A stretch of 48,447 bases of DNA from Bacillota bacterium (GCA_023413185.1 JAEZQD010000083.1:1-48447), one strand, 5' to 3'. Numbered from the stretch's first letter, positions 8,504 through 17,407 are shown. Made by a program: numbers and translations. Notes: generated by a model from the letters alone, not told the origin.

Positions 8504-8533
8504 AAAAAACGGCTGCCGTCGCAGCCGTTTTTT
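8504..8533. terminator. Bidirectional intrinsic terminator between ogg and spoIIE
   Basis: AAAAAACGGCTGC (8504-8516), loop CGTC, then GCAGCCGTTTTTT (8521-8533). The perfect 13-bp stem has A and T tracts on its two sides and so works in both directions between the convergent genes. Confidence 0.92.
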
Positions 8534-8547
8534 ATTTGCTTGGCAAG

Positions 8548-10944
8548 CTAACCCGCGCTCTTTTCCCGCACCTGCTCGCGGCAGGCGGTCATCAACAGTG
8601 CCGCTGCCGAGATATCGTCCTCGTGCCCGTCGCTGCGCCGTTGTTTTGCCGTCTCTACAATGCTTTTTGCAAGCGCCTGCATGTCGTCGCCCTGGTAGCG
8701 TTCGAGCTCCTTAACAACCCATTCACCGCCGTCAAACGCCACGCCATCCGAGACCATCAGTACAATATCGCCCTCGGCAAGCTCTATGCCGGAGTGGTCC
8801 ACCGAAATACCGTTTAGGATACCGATGGGCAGCGAGTCGCCCTCGAGCATAAACGCCTTACCGCCGCTGCGCACAAAGGTGGGCGCGGCGCCCGCCTTGT
8901 AAAACTCCGCCTTGCCGGTATGCAGGTCAATCAGCGCGATATCCGCCGTGGCAAGCGATTCCTCCGCCGATTTGGTCAGCAGCGCGGCGTTTGCAAACTT
9001 CAGCGCGCCGGTGGCACCAAGCCCCGCGCTCATCATGCGGGTAAGCAGAGAGGACGCCATGGCGGAATCCACCGCCGCCGCCGGACCGCTGCCCATGCCG
9101 TCGCTGAGCACCAGCTGCACCCTGCCCCCGTCGGACAGGTAGCGGATGCTGTCGCCGCACAGCCTGCCGTCGCGGTAGGCGGACTGGTACTCGCCGTAAA
9201 CCGGCTCGAACCGCGCGCTCTCTTTTAAGCGTATGGTCGTTACGCCGTCCTTCTCTACCACTGTGGGCAGCGCAAGCTCGCGCTTGCACACTCGCCCAAG
9301 CACCCGAGCAAGCCGCACACGGCTGATGCTCTCGATCTCATCGGTATCGATCATAATGGTCAGGGTAATCCGCCCGTTCAGGTCAGTTTCGCACACCGCC
9401 TCGCGCGGGTAGATGTTGGTGCTCTCCAGATACTCCCGCACCGCAGCCGAAAGGCGCACATGACGGTTTCGCTTTCTTGCCGCCTCTTCGCTTAGCTCAT
9501 CAAGCAGCTCGCCCATTGCCTCAAACTGCCCCGACACCACCGCGCGCAGCTCGCCAAAGCGGCGCGCGCTGCTTTCTCTGCCGCGATAACGCTCATATTC
9601 TTCGTTGACCGCCGCGCACAGCTGCCGCGTTTTGGTACAGCCCTCGGCAAACGAACGGGGAAGATCCGTCTCGCTGACCGCACCCTTCTCCTTTAGCACC
9701 ACGCCAAGACCGTTGAACATCCCCATTGTGCTGTTGTAGCAGGGTCCCCAGCATGCCATGCGCTTAGAGCAGCGTGCGCATACCGCATCCGCCGCACCGT
9801 CATACACAGTGGTGATGTCGTCGGCGTTAATCTTTTTGAGGCGTTCGGATACGCTGTCTACCGCACTGCGCACCTCGCGCATCACACTGCCGGCAAGGAT
9901 TAGGCGGGTATGCAGCTCGCGGCTGATGCCCTCTGCCCCCTGCTCGACACGGTCACCCGCAATGCGAAACGACCCGGCGGTGTTGATTAGGTTTTGTGGC
10001 AGCACCATAAACACCACCGTTGCCGCCATCACCTCATAAAGCACCTGGACAGGCACCGTGCTTGTTCCCGCCGCAATCACCAAAAGCCCGTTTGCCAGTA
10101 CAAAAGCGGCACTTGCACCAAACCGACCAAAGGCGTAAAACAGCCCTGCAAACAACCCCGCAAAGCCGTATACCCCCGCCAGCACAAGCAGCGAGACATC
10201 ATTAAGCCCTGCCACAACACCAACCACAACGCCCGCGCCTGCCGCCACGGCGGGACCGTAGCAGGACGCAACCGCCAAAACCACAACAACCCCTACAAAC
10301 CGCCCGACCGAAAAGCCGAACAATCCAAACCCGCACAGCGCAAGCAGCATTACGCTCAGCACTGCTAGGATGCTCGCGTGCTCCTTGCGTTCGAGTATGC
10401 TTGCCACAAACCCCTTTTGCAGGGGCGCACCCGCCAAACGCACCAGATAGGCGCCCGCGCCCGCAAGCATCGCCTCCGCCACGCTAAGCAGTATCTGTGT
10501 CGTGTTGCCCGACGTGATTGCGGTAAGCAACGAGGGGATGAGCAGGGCAAAAAAGCCCACCAGCGAAGCCGTCATGCCGTTTTTCTCAAGGCTTGTCCAG
10601 CGTTTTATCAGAGCGCGCGCCGCCACAACAAGGCAAAGCGCCGCAATATACTTCATACTGCCTACCCCCGCGCCCAAGGGCAGCAGATAGCCGCACAACG
10701 CGCCGATGGCGCCCGGCCAAAACAATCCCGACGGCGCACCCGCCACCAGCGCAATGCCAAAGGGCGCTATTTTACCGTACATGCCGGCGTTTGCCATGAG
10801 CAGACCTGCCAGAAAGCTGACTGCCCCCACTACCGGCGCGCGGGTCTGCAACAATCGCTGCACCATCATCCAGATTCGATTCTTTACCGCTGTATGCTGT
10901 TTCATGGTGTGACCATGCCTTTCCGTTTTGAGATTATCATCCAT
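8548..10944 (-). CDS. spoIIE: Stage II sporulation protein E (membrane PP2C serine phosphatase)
   Basis: 798 aa. About ten membrane helices occupy residues 40-330. A central cytosolic region carries the Cys motif VCARCSKRMACWG, and a C-terminal PP2C domain contains SDGMGSGPAAAVDS, VDHSGIELAEGDIVLMVSDG and a closing GHEDDIS. In known spore formers SpoIIE localises to the polar septum and dephosphorylates SpoIIAA, releasing sigma-F in the forespore. The first ATG (10944) has a weak site (GTGAAG); the ATG at 10905 is an alternative. A perfect inverted repeat lies 28 bp upstream. I see no clear Spo0A box (TGTCGAA). This is the best evidence in the window for endospore formation. Confidence 0.96.
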   Translation of the reverse strand: MDDNLKTERHGHTMKQHTAVKNRIWMMVQRLLQTRAPVVGAVSFLAGLLMANAGMYGKIAPFGIALVAGAPSGLFWPGAIGALCGYLLPLGAGVGSMKYIAALCLVVAARALIKRWTSLEKNGMTASLVGFFALLIPSLLTAITSGNTTQILLSVAEAMLAGAGAYLVRLAGAPLQKGFVASILERKEHASILAVLSVMLLALCGFGLFGFSVGRFVGVVVVLAVASCYGPAVAAGAGVVVGVVAGLNDVSLLVLAGVYGFAGLFAGLFYAFGRFGASAAFVLANGLLVIAAGTSTVPVQVLYEVMAATVVFMVLPQNLINTAGSFRIAGDRVEQGAEGISRELHTRLILAGSVMREVRSAVDSVSERLKKINADDITTVYDGAADAVCARCSKRMACWGPCYNSTMGMFNGLGVVLKEKGAVSETDLPRSFAEGCTKTRQLCAAVNEEYERYRGRESSARRFGELRAVVSGQFEAMGELLDELSEEAARKRNRHVRLSAAVREYLESTNIYPREAVCETDLNGRITLTIMIDTDEIESISRVRLARVLGRVCKRELALPTVVEKDGVTTIRLKESARFEPVYGEYQSAYRDGRLCGDSIRYLSDGGRVQLVLSDGMGSGPAAAVDSAMASSLLTRMMSAGLGATGALKFANAALLTKSAEESLATADIALIDLHTGKAEFYKAGAAPTFVRSGGKAFMLEGDSLPIGILNGISVDHSGIELAEGDIVLMVSDGVAFDGGEWVVKELERYQGDDMQALAKSIVETAKQRRSDGHEDDISAAALLMTACREQVREKSAG

Positions 10945-10971
10945 TAATCTTCACTTAAAATGCTATCTTTA

Positions 10972-10991
10972 ATCGTTTTGCATAAAACGAT
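10972..10991. repeat. Perfect inverted repeat upstream of spoIIE
   Basis: ATCGTTTT-GCAT-AAAACGAT, a 20-bp sequence with 8-bp arms. It is not followed by a T tract on the minus strand, so it is not a terminator. It may be an operator or mRNA hairpin. The rest of the 242-bp gap to trmO holds only the trmO promoter. Confidence 0.6.
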
Positions 10992-11126
10992 GCCCTGCTT
11001 GTCTATGCGCAGTAGTACGATTACATATATTACCTTTTCTATCCTATCGCGCATCGGGCGCAAAAGCTGTCAAAACGGTTCGGGGTTTTGGGGACAAACC
11101 TGCTGAAACGGCGCGAAACGGGTTGT

Positions 11127-11155
11127 GTTGTATCCTATATTATGGTATAGTCGGA
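11127..11155 (+). promoter_or_regulatory. Probable promoter of trmO
   Basis: TTGTGT, 17 bp, then TATAGT, preceded by TTATGG (TGN extended -10). It lies about 35 bp upstream of the trmO start. Confidence 0.55.
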
Positions 11156-11186
11156 ATAGATTATTCGCGGAAAGAAGTGTTATGCA

Positions 11187-11642
11187 TTGAACGTAACCTT
11201 TGAGGTAATCGCAACGGTGCGCAATGAGGTCGCACTGCAAAAGGACTGCGGCTGGGGTAAGGACTGCTCCTCTATTGTTGTCAATGAGGAGTATCGGCAG
11301 GGGCTTACCGGTCTTAGGCAGTTTTCGCATATCATTGTTGTGTTTTATCTGGATCAGGCAAGGTTTGACCCTGCTCTGCATCTGGTGCGACGACCCCACG
11401 AACGGGACGACCTACCCCTTGTTGGGGTACTGGCGCAGCGGTCTAAGGATCGTCCCAATCCCATCGGCATTACAGCGGTGCGGCTGCTGGATGTAACCGA
11501 CAACACGATTACCGTGCAGGGGTTGGACGCCATAGACGGCACGCCCGTTCTTGACATTAAGCCCTACTACCCCAAATACGACTGCCGCCCCGATGCCACG
11601 GTACCCGAGTGGGTGGATGATTTGATGAAGAATTATTTTTGA
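11187..11642 (+). CDS. trmO: tRNA (N6-threonylcarbamoyladenosine37-N6)-methyltransferase, TsaA/TrmO family
   Basis: 151 aa. The single TsaA-like beta-barrel domain shows FEVIATVRNE at the start, LRQFSHIIVVFYLDQA, RPHERDDLPLVGVLAQRSKDRPNPIGIT (family signature) and LDAIDGTPVLDIKPYYPKYD. TrmO uses SAM to methylate t6A37 of some tRNAs to m6t6A, so it acts downstream of TsaD, encoded at 36.5 kb. The start is a TTG at 11187 with AAAGAAG upstream; the nearby ATG at 11182 opens only a two-codon frame (ATG CAT TGA) that overlaps it. It lies between divergent spoIIE and convergent gltX and has its own promoter and terminator, so it is probably monocistronic. Confidence 0.9.
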   Translation: MNVTFEVIATVRNEVALQKDCGWGKDCSSIVVNEEYRQGLTGLRQFSHIIVVFYLDQARFDPALHLVRRPHERDDLPLVGVLAQRSKDRPNPIGITAVRLLDVTDNTITVQGLDAIDGTPVLDIKPYYPKYDCRPDATVPEWVDDLMKNYF

Positions 11643-11721
11643 CTCCTGTAAGCAATGTGTCTATCGGTAATGAATTGTGCTCAAAAGCAATACAAGCCAA
11701 GTCCCACAAAAGCCTCATAAT

Positions 11722-11767
11722 AAAAAAGAACAGCTGTGGAGCGTACTGCCCGCAGCTGTTCTTTTTT
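11722..11767. terminator. Bidirectional terminator between trmO and gltX
   Basis: AAAAAAGAACAGCTG (11722-11736) pairs with CAGCTGTTCTTTTTT (11753-11767), with 16 nt between the arms. The A and T tracts serve both convergent genes. Confidence 0.9.
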
Positions 11768-11816
11768 ATTATGTTGTACCGCCAATGTGCCGTTTCCTGT
11801 GGTATCTTCTATGCCG

Positions 11817-13283
11817 CTAGCCGCACGCAGCCTCAAGCAGCCGAATGCCCGTCTTTACGCGGTCAATCGCATCCTGTTTGCCGAGGATGGCGCAGATCTC
11901 GATGCCGCCGCCTGGGGTGAACTGCTTGCCGCTAACCGCCACGCGCAGCGGCCACAGCACAGCGCCGTTCTTCACCTCTAGGCGCGCAATCAGCTCAAAC
12001 AGCGCGTCGTGCACCGACTGCATCGAGAAATCCGAAAGCCCTTCGAGCACCGGCAGAATCTCGCGCAGCATAGCAAGGGACGACTCCTTGGTGGTCTTCA
12101 TCTTCTTGCTCACATACAGCTCAAGGTCGTACTCGGGCAGTGCGTCCACAAAGTCCACCTGCTCGGGGATGTCGGCAAGCGTCTCGGTGCGCGCCTGCAG
12201 CACCTGCGCAATGATGGGTAGGCTCACGTCCGTGCGGGTGACGGTCTTTTTTATCCACGGGGCGGCAAGCTCGGCAAACGTCTCGGGTGCCAGCCTGCGG
12301 ATGTATTCGCCGTTGATGTGCCGCAGCTTCTGCGTGTCAAAGATTGCGGGGGATTTGGAGATGCCGCTGGGGTCAAACGCCTGTATCATCTCATCCAGCG
12401 TAAATATCTCGTTCTCGCCGCCCGGCGACCAGCCCAGCAGCGCGATGTAGTTGAGCACCGCGTCTTTGAGGTAGCCCGCGGCAACAAGGTCGCCGTACGA
12501 TGCGTCGCCGTTGCGCTTAGAGAGCTTTTCGGTGGCGTTCTTCATCACGGGCGAACAGTGGATGTATACGGGAATCTCCCACCCGAACGCCTCGTAGAGC
12601 AGGTTGTACTTGGGGGTGGAGGAGAGGTATTCGTTGCCGCGAATGACATGGGTAATGCCCATCAGGTGGTCGTCCACCACGTTTGCAAAGTTGTAGGTGG
12701 GCATGCCGTCGCTCTTAATCAGCACCTGGTCGTCAAGGGTGCTGTTCTCCACCGTCACATCGCCAAACACCATATCGTGAAACGTGGTGGTGCCCGTCTC
12801 GGGAATCTTTTGGCGCACCACAAAGGGCACGCCCTCGGCGAGCTTTTCGTCAATCTCTTGCTTTGTCAGGCGCGAGCAGTGCCCGTCGTACTTGGGCGAG
12901 ATTCCCGAAGCCGTTTGCAGCTTGCGCACCTCCTCAAGCCGCTCCTTGTCGCAGAAGCAGCGGTAGGCATGTCCGCTCTCTATCAGCTGCTGGGCATAGC
13001 CCCCATACATACCCATGCGCTCGCTCTGGATATACGGTCCCATCGCTCCGCCGATGTCGGGACCCTCGTCCCACAACAATCCGGTATCGCGCAGGGTATT
13101 GTAGATGATATCCACCGCGCCCTCTACGTAGCGCTCCTGGTCGGTATCCTCAATGCGCAGAATAAAGCTGCCCTGATTGCGTTTTGCAAGCAGGTAGGCG
13201 TACAGTGCTGTTCTTAGGTTGCCCACGTGCATATAGCCGGTGGGGCTGGGCGCAAATCGGGTGCGCACCTTGCCGTTATTCAT
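11817..13283 (-). CDS. gltX: Glutamate--tRNA ligase
   Basis: 488 aa, normal length. The class I signature appears as RFAPSPTGYMHVGNLRTAL (HIGH-like HVGN), with LRIEDTDQER following and KLSKR (KMSKS-like) near residue 245. The enzyme charges tRNA(Glu), and often tRNA(Gln) in bacteria lacking GlnRS. I chose the ATG at 13283 (MNNGKVRTRFAP), with AAAGGAATG upstream; the longer frame would run through the promoter at 13321-13349. It is separate from cysE-cysS here, unlike the gltX-cysE-cysS order of many Bacilli, with a CAP-domain lipoprotein gene between. Confidence 0.97.
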   Translation of the reverse strand: MNNGKVRTRFAPSPTGYMHVGNLRTALYAYLLAKRNQGSFILRIEDTDQERYVEGAVDIIYNTLRDTGLLWDEGPDIGGAMGPYIQSERMGMYGGYAQQLIESGHAYRCFCDKERLEEVRKLQTASGISPKYDGHCSRLTKQEIDEKLAEGVPFVVRQKIPETGTTTFHDMVFGDVTVENSTLDDQVLIKSDGMPTYNFANVVDDHLMGITHVIRGNEYLSSTPKYNLLYEAFGWEIPVYIHCSPVMKNATEKLSKRNGDASYGDLVAAGYLKDAVLNYIALLGWSPGGENEIFTLDEMIQAFDPSGISKSPAIFDTQKLRHINGEYIRRLAPETFAELAAPWIKKTVTRTDVSLPIIAQVLQARTETLADIPEQVDFVDALPEYDLELYVSKKMKTTKESSLAMLREILPVLEGLSDFSMQSVHDALFELIARLEVKNGAVLWPLRVAVSGKQFTPGGGIEICAILGKQDAIDRVKTGIRLLEAACG

Positions 13284-13320
13284 TGCGTAAACCATTCCTT
13301 TCGTATAAGAACCATACCAT

Positions 13321-13349
13321 ATCGTATCGCCGCACGCGGCGTTTGTCAA
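13321..13349 (-). promoter_or_regulatory. Promoter of gltX with a palindrome in the spacer
   Basis: On the minus strand TTGACA (13349-13344), 17 bp, TACGAT (13326-13321). The spacer contains CGCCGC-GT-GCGGCG (13341-13328), which may be a repressor site or chance. Confidence 0.65.
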
Positions 13350-13363
13350 CCATCACAGGGGGG

Positions 13364-13987
13364 TTATTTGGGCGAGGCAAAATGCTCGGTTGCATACCAT
13401 TCGTACCCCTGCTCCGACTTGCGGACATACACGCCTACCCCCGTACGCGTCACATCCGAGGCTATCATCGCCTCGTAGTGGGATGTGCTTTCCTTCCACG
13501 AGTCAAAGATATCCTGCGCGCTCAGGGTTTGCGCCCTGCCCTTTTGCAGGTTTTCGCTTACCACCGTATACCGGTAGCCCGCTTCCTCTATGACGGTGGA
13601 CCAATCGCGCCCGTCGGGGCGGGTGTGCTCAAAGTGGTCGTGCTCCATCATCTCTTTGCAGCGGGCGCGCGCCGTTTTGTGCAGCGTGTCCTCCTCCACA
13701 AGCAGCGGCAGCGACAGACCTTGGCGTTCCTCGTTTACCAGCCGCAGCACCCCGCTTTCCAGGGTTGCGGAAAAATCGGTCTCTCCCTCGCCGCCGGGGT
13801 CGATATGAAACCCCGACTCGGTTTTCTCCGCCACGCTCGACACCTTTGTGTCTGCCTGCACGGTGTTGGAGCTTGGGGCGAGGGCGTGCATCAGCCCGTC
13901 CACATCCAAAAGCGAGCAGCCTGCAAGCAATACGCAGGCAGCCGCTGCCGCTATCAGTACACCCACTGTGCCCCGTCCTAGTTTCAT
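13364..13987 (-). CDS. CAP-domain (SCP/PR1-like, YkwD type) lipoprotein
   Basis: 207 aa. An N-terminal lipoprotein signal peptide ends in LLAGC. A linker of about 50 residues follows, then a CAP domain: LRLVNEERQGLSLPLLVEED, MMEHDHFEHTRPDG, SENLQKG and SWKESTSHYEAMI, closing with GVGVYV and WYATEHF. The His and Glu positions typical of the CAP cavity (HFEH, SEN, SHYE) are present. Bacterial members are secreted or surface-anchored; their biochemical role is mostly undefined. The ATG at 13987 has GGCAGGG upstream; a GTG nine bases earlier would sit too close to it. The 237-bp gap to cysS shows nothing recognisable. Confidence 0.88.
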   Translation of the reverse strand: MKLGRGTVGVLIAAAAACVLLAGCSLLDVDGLMHALAPSSNTVQADTKVSSVAEKTESGFHIDPGGEGETDFSATLESGVLRLVNEERQGLSLPLLVEEDTLHKTARARCKEMMEHDHFEHTRPDGRDWSTVIEEAGYRYTVVSENLQKGRAQTLSAQDIFDSWKESTSHYEAMIASDVTRTGVGVYVRKSEQGYEWYATEHFASPK

Positions 13988-14224
13988 CGTCAACACCCTG
14001 CCTGTCTAAGTCGATTACTGTCGGCAAAAGCCGAACGTGTAAAATTGAAGCGAAAGCCTCCTAAAGTGAGGGAAGCGTCTAAAAAAAGTCAAACCAATTG
14101 AACACATAATTCGCCTGAAAGGCAACAGTGTTTAGCCGTAACTGACTTTATAAAGTCAATCGACACCGCGGTTATCCGGCGCGCAACGCCCGTTTGCCGT
14201 ATGGTCGCGCGTCGTGTGCCTATG

Positions 14225-15628
14225 CTACTTCAGCCGCCATTTAATCCCCTGCGGGGTGTCTTCCAACACCACGCCCATCTCGGCAAGGCGGTCGCGAATC
14301 TCGTCTGCCCTAGCAAAGTTCTTCTGCTTTCTTGCCTCCTGCCGCTCGGCAATCAGTGCCTCCACCTCGGCATCCAGGCTCTTTGCGGTCTTGCGCTCGT
14401 ACAGTAGACCGAGTACGCCGGTCAGCTCATCAAACAGATCCCGCGCGGTCTCCATCGCCTTTCTGGAGCCGGGCTGCGCACCGGTGGTGAGGGTATTGAT
14501 CTCGCGCACCAGCTCAAACACGGCGGCAAGTGCGTCGGCGGTATTGAGGTCGTTGTCCATCGCCTCGATAAACTGCGCACGCCGCGCAAGGATGCTCTGC
14601 AGCAGTGCGTCCTCATCGGGCGCCTTTTCGTCGGTGGCGCTACCCAGAGCAAAGTCGATGTTGTCGCGGCAGGTGTACAGCCTAGCAAGCGACGTCTTCG
14701 CCGCCTCCATAATCTCCTCGCTGTAGTTCATGGGGGTGCGGTAGTGCGCCGACAGCATGATAAGGCGGATGGGCTCGTACCCGAAATGCTCGCCCACCTC
14801 CCGCGCGGTGCGGAAGTTGCCGAGCGACTTTGACATCTTTTTGTTGTTGATGTTCAGGTACTCGTTGTGCATCCAGTAACGCGCAAACGGCTCGCCCCAC
14901 GCGCACTCGCTCTGCGCAATCTCGTTTTCATGGTGGGGAAACACGAGGTCCAGCCCGCCGCAGTGCAGGTCGATGGTCGCGCCCAGATAGCGTTTTGCCA
15001 TCGCCGAGCACTCGATGTGCCAGCCCGGGCGGCCGTTGCCCCACGGCGACTGCCAGTACGGCTCGCCGGGCTTTGCCGCCTTCCACAGGGCAAAGTCCAT
15101 GGGTGACTCCTTGTGTACGCCTATCTCTATGCGCGCGCCCGCCTCCAAATCCTCCAGCGGCTGATGGGACAGCTTGCCGTACTCCTCAAAGTGCTTGGCG
15201 CGAAAATACACGTCGCCGTTTGCCTCATAGGCAAAGCCCTTGGCAAGCAGCTCGGTAATAATCTCATAGATGGTGTCGATGTTCTCGGTGGCACGGGGGT
15301 GAATGGTCGCCTCCCGCACGTTCAAACGCGCCGCGTCCTTTTTGTACTCGGCAATGTAGGTCTCGGCAACGGTCAGGTAGTCGCTGCCCTCCTCGTTTGC
15401 GCGGCGGATGATCTTATCGTCAATATCGGTAAAGTTTTGCACATAGATGACGTTGTAGCCCTTGTACTCCAGGTAGCGGCGCAGGGTGTCAAACACGCAC
15501 AGGGGGCGCGCGTTGCCGATGTGAATAAAGTTATACACGGTAGGACCGCACACATACATGCGCACCTCGCCGTCACGCAGGGGAATAAACTCCTCTTTTT
15601 GCCGTGTGAGGGTGTTAAATATCTTCAT
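14225..15628 (-). CDS. cysS: Cysteine--tRNA ligase
   Basis: 467 aa, normal length. CGPTVYNFIHIGNARP near residue 28 combines the zinc Cys and the HIGH motif. HIECSAMA and GGLDLVFPHHENE supply the other zinc ligands, and KKMSKSLGNF near residue 265 is the KMSKS loop. A DALR anticodon-binding region and a basic helical tail follow. The enzyme charges tRNA(Cys). It lies 90 bp downstream of cysE on the same strand behind the T-box leader, so its expression should rise when tRNA(Cys) is uncharged. Confidence 0.97.
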   Translation of the reverse strand: MKIFNTLTRQKEEFIPLRDGEVRMYVCGPTVYNFIHIGNARPLCVFDTLRRYLEYKGYNVIYVQNFTDIDDKIIRRANEEGSDYLTVAETYIAEYKKDAARLNVREATIHPRATENIDTIYEIITELLAKGFAYEANGDVYFRAKHFEEYGKLSHQPLEDLEAGARIEIGVHKESPMDFALWKAAKPGEPYWQSPWGNGRPGWHIECSAMAKRYLGATIDLHCGGLDLVFPHHENEIAQSECAWGEPFARYWMHNEYLNINNKKMSKSLGNFRTAREVGEHFGYEPIRLIMLSAHYRTPMNYSEEIMEAAKTSLARLYTCRDNIDFALGSATDEKAPDEDALLQSILARRAQFIEAMDNDLNTADALAAVFELVREINTLTTGAQPGSRKAMETARDLFDELTGVLGLLYERKTAKSLDAEVEALIAERQEARKQKNFARADEIRDRLAEMGVVLEDTPQGIKWRLK

Positions 15629-15718
15629 CGTTACGTCTGTTCCTTTCCGTCGGCAATGCGTGGAGCGTTGCCTGGTTTTGGTTGTTTCATACCTGTATTT
15701 TCGCCTTCGTGGCGCGTT

Positions 15719-16381
15719 CTATCCCAAAGGGGATGTGTTGCCCCCGCGGTTTAGCTCCTGCACCTGCTTTTCCAGCTTTTCGAGCTTGATGGAAAGCCTG
15801 CACAGCTCCTGCGAAACGGGGTCGGGGATGTGCACCTGATCGAGATCCTCCGAGCACACCTTTTTGCCGTTTTGCTTTACGATGCGCGCGGGCACGCCCA
15901 CGGCGGTGGAGTTAGGCGGGATGGTGTCGAGCACCACGGCGTTTGCCGCTATCTTAGAATTGTCGCCCACGGTAAACGGTCCCAGCACCTTGGCGCCGCT
16001 GCCGATCATCACGTTTTTGCCGATGGTGGGGTGGCGCTTGCCCTTGTGCTTGCCCGTGCCCCCCAGGGTAACGCCCTGATAGATGGTACAGCCGTCGCCC
16101 ACCTCCGCCGTTTCGCCTATCACAACGCCGGTGCCGTGGTCAATAAACACACCGGTGCCGATCTTTGCCCCCGGGTGAATCTCAATCTTGGTAAAGAACC
16201 GCCCGATCTGGGAGTTGAGCCGTGCCAAAAAGTACAGCCTGTGGTTGTACAGCCAGTGCGAAACGCGGTGAAACATCAGCGCGTGCAGCCCGGAATACAG
16301 CATAAACACCTCAAACGAGTTTCTCGCCGCCGGGTCGCGCTCCTTAATGGCCTTGATATCCAATCTTAACCGCCGAAACAT
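15719..16381 (-). CDS. cysE: Serine O-acetyltransferase
   Basis: 220 aa, the short form usual in Firmicutes. An N-terminal helical domain (LDIKAIKERDPAARNSFEVF) precedes the left-handed beta-helix of hexapeptide repeats, with HPGAKIGTGVFIDHGTGVVIGETAEVGDGCTIYQGVTLGGTG holding the catalytic Asp-His region. It transfers acetyl from acetyl-CoA to serine, the committed step to cysteine. The ATG at 16381 is seven bases after GGAGG. No cysK is in the window. Control is by the T-box leader upstream. Confidence 0.96.
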   Translation of the reverse strand: MFRRLRLDIKAIKERDPAARNSFEVFMLYSGLHALMFHRVSHWLYNHRLYFLARLNSQIGRFFTKIEIHPGAKIGTGVFIDHGTGVVIGETAEVGDGCTIYQGVTLGGTGKHKGKRHPTIGKNVMIGSGAKVLGPFTVGDNSKIAANAVVLDTIPPNSTAVGVPARIVKQNGKKVCSEDLDQVHIPDPVSQELCRLSIKLEKLEKQVQELNRGGNTSPLG

Positions 16382-16469
16382 GGTAATCCTCCATTCCCCA
16401 TTATCGCATACAATGATGCCAACTATCAAGAGTCTTTCTTGTATATTTAACATTTTTTGTTAACCAATG

Positions 16470-16798
16470 CCGCCCAATAAAAAACGCCCCTGCTGCCTGT
16501 ATAGACAACGGAGGCGGTTAACCCGCGGTTCCACTCCGATTTATCACTCACTTTGTTTGGTGAAAACCATACATCCCTTAACGCGGGACAAAACGCCGTC
16601 GGATACTGCGCGCGTATGCGCGGTTCCCCGTCGGGGCACTGGCAAAGGCATTTCTCCGTGACGCATAGCACGACCGCTTTCAGCCTGACGGCAGCCGTTC
16701 TCTGTAGCCGCTATACACGGGTACTTGTTTTGCTTCTTGGGCCGGGCGGATGCCAAGCCGTACGCCTTTATACAATATAGGTTTCACTGCACCGATAC
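16470..16798 (-). ncRNA. T-box riboswitch leader of cysE-cysS (probably cysteine-specific)
   Basis: Read on the minus strand: the T-box core TGGAACCGCG (16533-16524) is followed directly by an intrinsic terminator. Upstream lies a Stem I region with CAGAGAAC near its 5' end and GAAATGCC as the likely specifier loop, containing TGC (Cys) but also overlapping ATG. The downstream genes make TGC the sensible specifier. Uncharged tRNA pairs with the T-box bulge, favouring the antiterminator and reading through into cysE. The start site is predicted near 16798 from the promoter at 16805-16833. Confidence 0.9.
16478..16516 (-). terminator. Terminator half of the T-box switch
   Basis: On the minus strand CGCCTCCGTTGTC pairs with GGCAGCAGGGGCG (13 bp with GU pairs and one mismatch) around loop TATACA, and TTTTTTATT follows. 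It competes with the antiterminator formed with the T-box sequence just upstream. Confidence 0.88.
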
Positions 16799-16804
16799 AG
16801 TATA

Positions 16805-16833
16805 GATATACCATAAGCGCAGGTTTGTTGCAA
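16805..16833 (-). promoter_or_regulatory. Promoter of the T-box-cysE-cysS operon
   Basis: On the minus strand TTGCAA (16833-16828), 17 bp ending TTATGG, TATATC (16810-16805). The -35 directly abuts the pgsA stop codon. Confidence 0.65.
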
Positions 16834-16834
16834 G

Positions 16835-17407
16835 CTATTTTTCGGGATGGATGCTTGAGCGGTTTGCCCAGATGTACTGAAAACCGGATATGACGGTAAT
16901 GGCGGCAACCACCCACATCAAGGGCTCCGTTATCATTCTATGCGCAAACGTTTCACCCAGTGCGCCCATATCAATCAGCGCGTGCAGCAGCATGATAAAC
17001 ACAACGGCAAATATTTGCATGACCGTTTTAACCTTACCCAGCATCCCCGCCGCTATCACATTGCCGTCGCCCGCCGCAATCAACCGCAGCGAGGTAACCA
17101 TAAACTCGCGGGTGATAATAACCACCGTAACGGCGCTGCCGATAAAGCCAAGCTCCACAAAGCAGATGAGCGCCGCGGTAATGAGCATCTTGTCCGCAAG
17201 CGGGTCAAGAAACTTGCCGAAGTTTGTAACCAGCCCATGCTTGCGCGCGAGGTGCCCGTCCAAAAAATCCGTTACCGAGGCAATGCAGAACAACACCGCC
17301 GCCCACAGGTAATGGTTGGGTATCGCATCGATGAGCAAAAAGACCATGTAGGTCGGAACCAGCGCAATGCGCAGCAGGGTGAGTTTGTTGGGTGTGTTAA
17401 GCTTCAT
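16835..17407 (-). CDS. pgsA: CDP-diacylglycerol--glycerol-3-phosphate 3-phosphatidyltransferase
   Basis: 190 aa with four to six membrane helices. The CDP-alcohol phosphatidyltransferase motif is intact near residue 55: DFLDGHLARKHGLVTNFGKF followed by LDPLADK. It makes phosphatidylglycerophosphate at the cytoplasmic membrane, the first step to phosphatidylglycerol and cardiolipin. The ATG at 17407 follows GGAGGA; the frame extends five codons upstream to a TTG that overlaps that site, so I prefer the ATG. It comes 54 bp after rimO on the same strand, an order common in Firmicutes (rimO-pgsA near recA). Confidence 0.95.
   Translation of the reverse strand: MKLNTPNKLTLLRIALVPTYMVFLLIDAIPNHYLWAAVLFCIASVTDFLDGHLARKHGLVTNFGKFLDPLADKMLITAALICFVELGFIGSAVTVVIITREFMVTSLRLIAAGDGNVIAAGMLGKVKTVMQIFAVVFIMLLHALIDMGALGETFAHRMITEPLMWVVAAITVISGFQYIWANRSSIHPEK

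Noticed and set aside
12318..13217. 299-aa open frame antisense to gltX
   Set aside because: Shadow of gltX; no ribosome binding site or recognisable protein feature.
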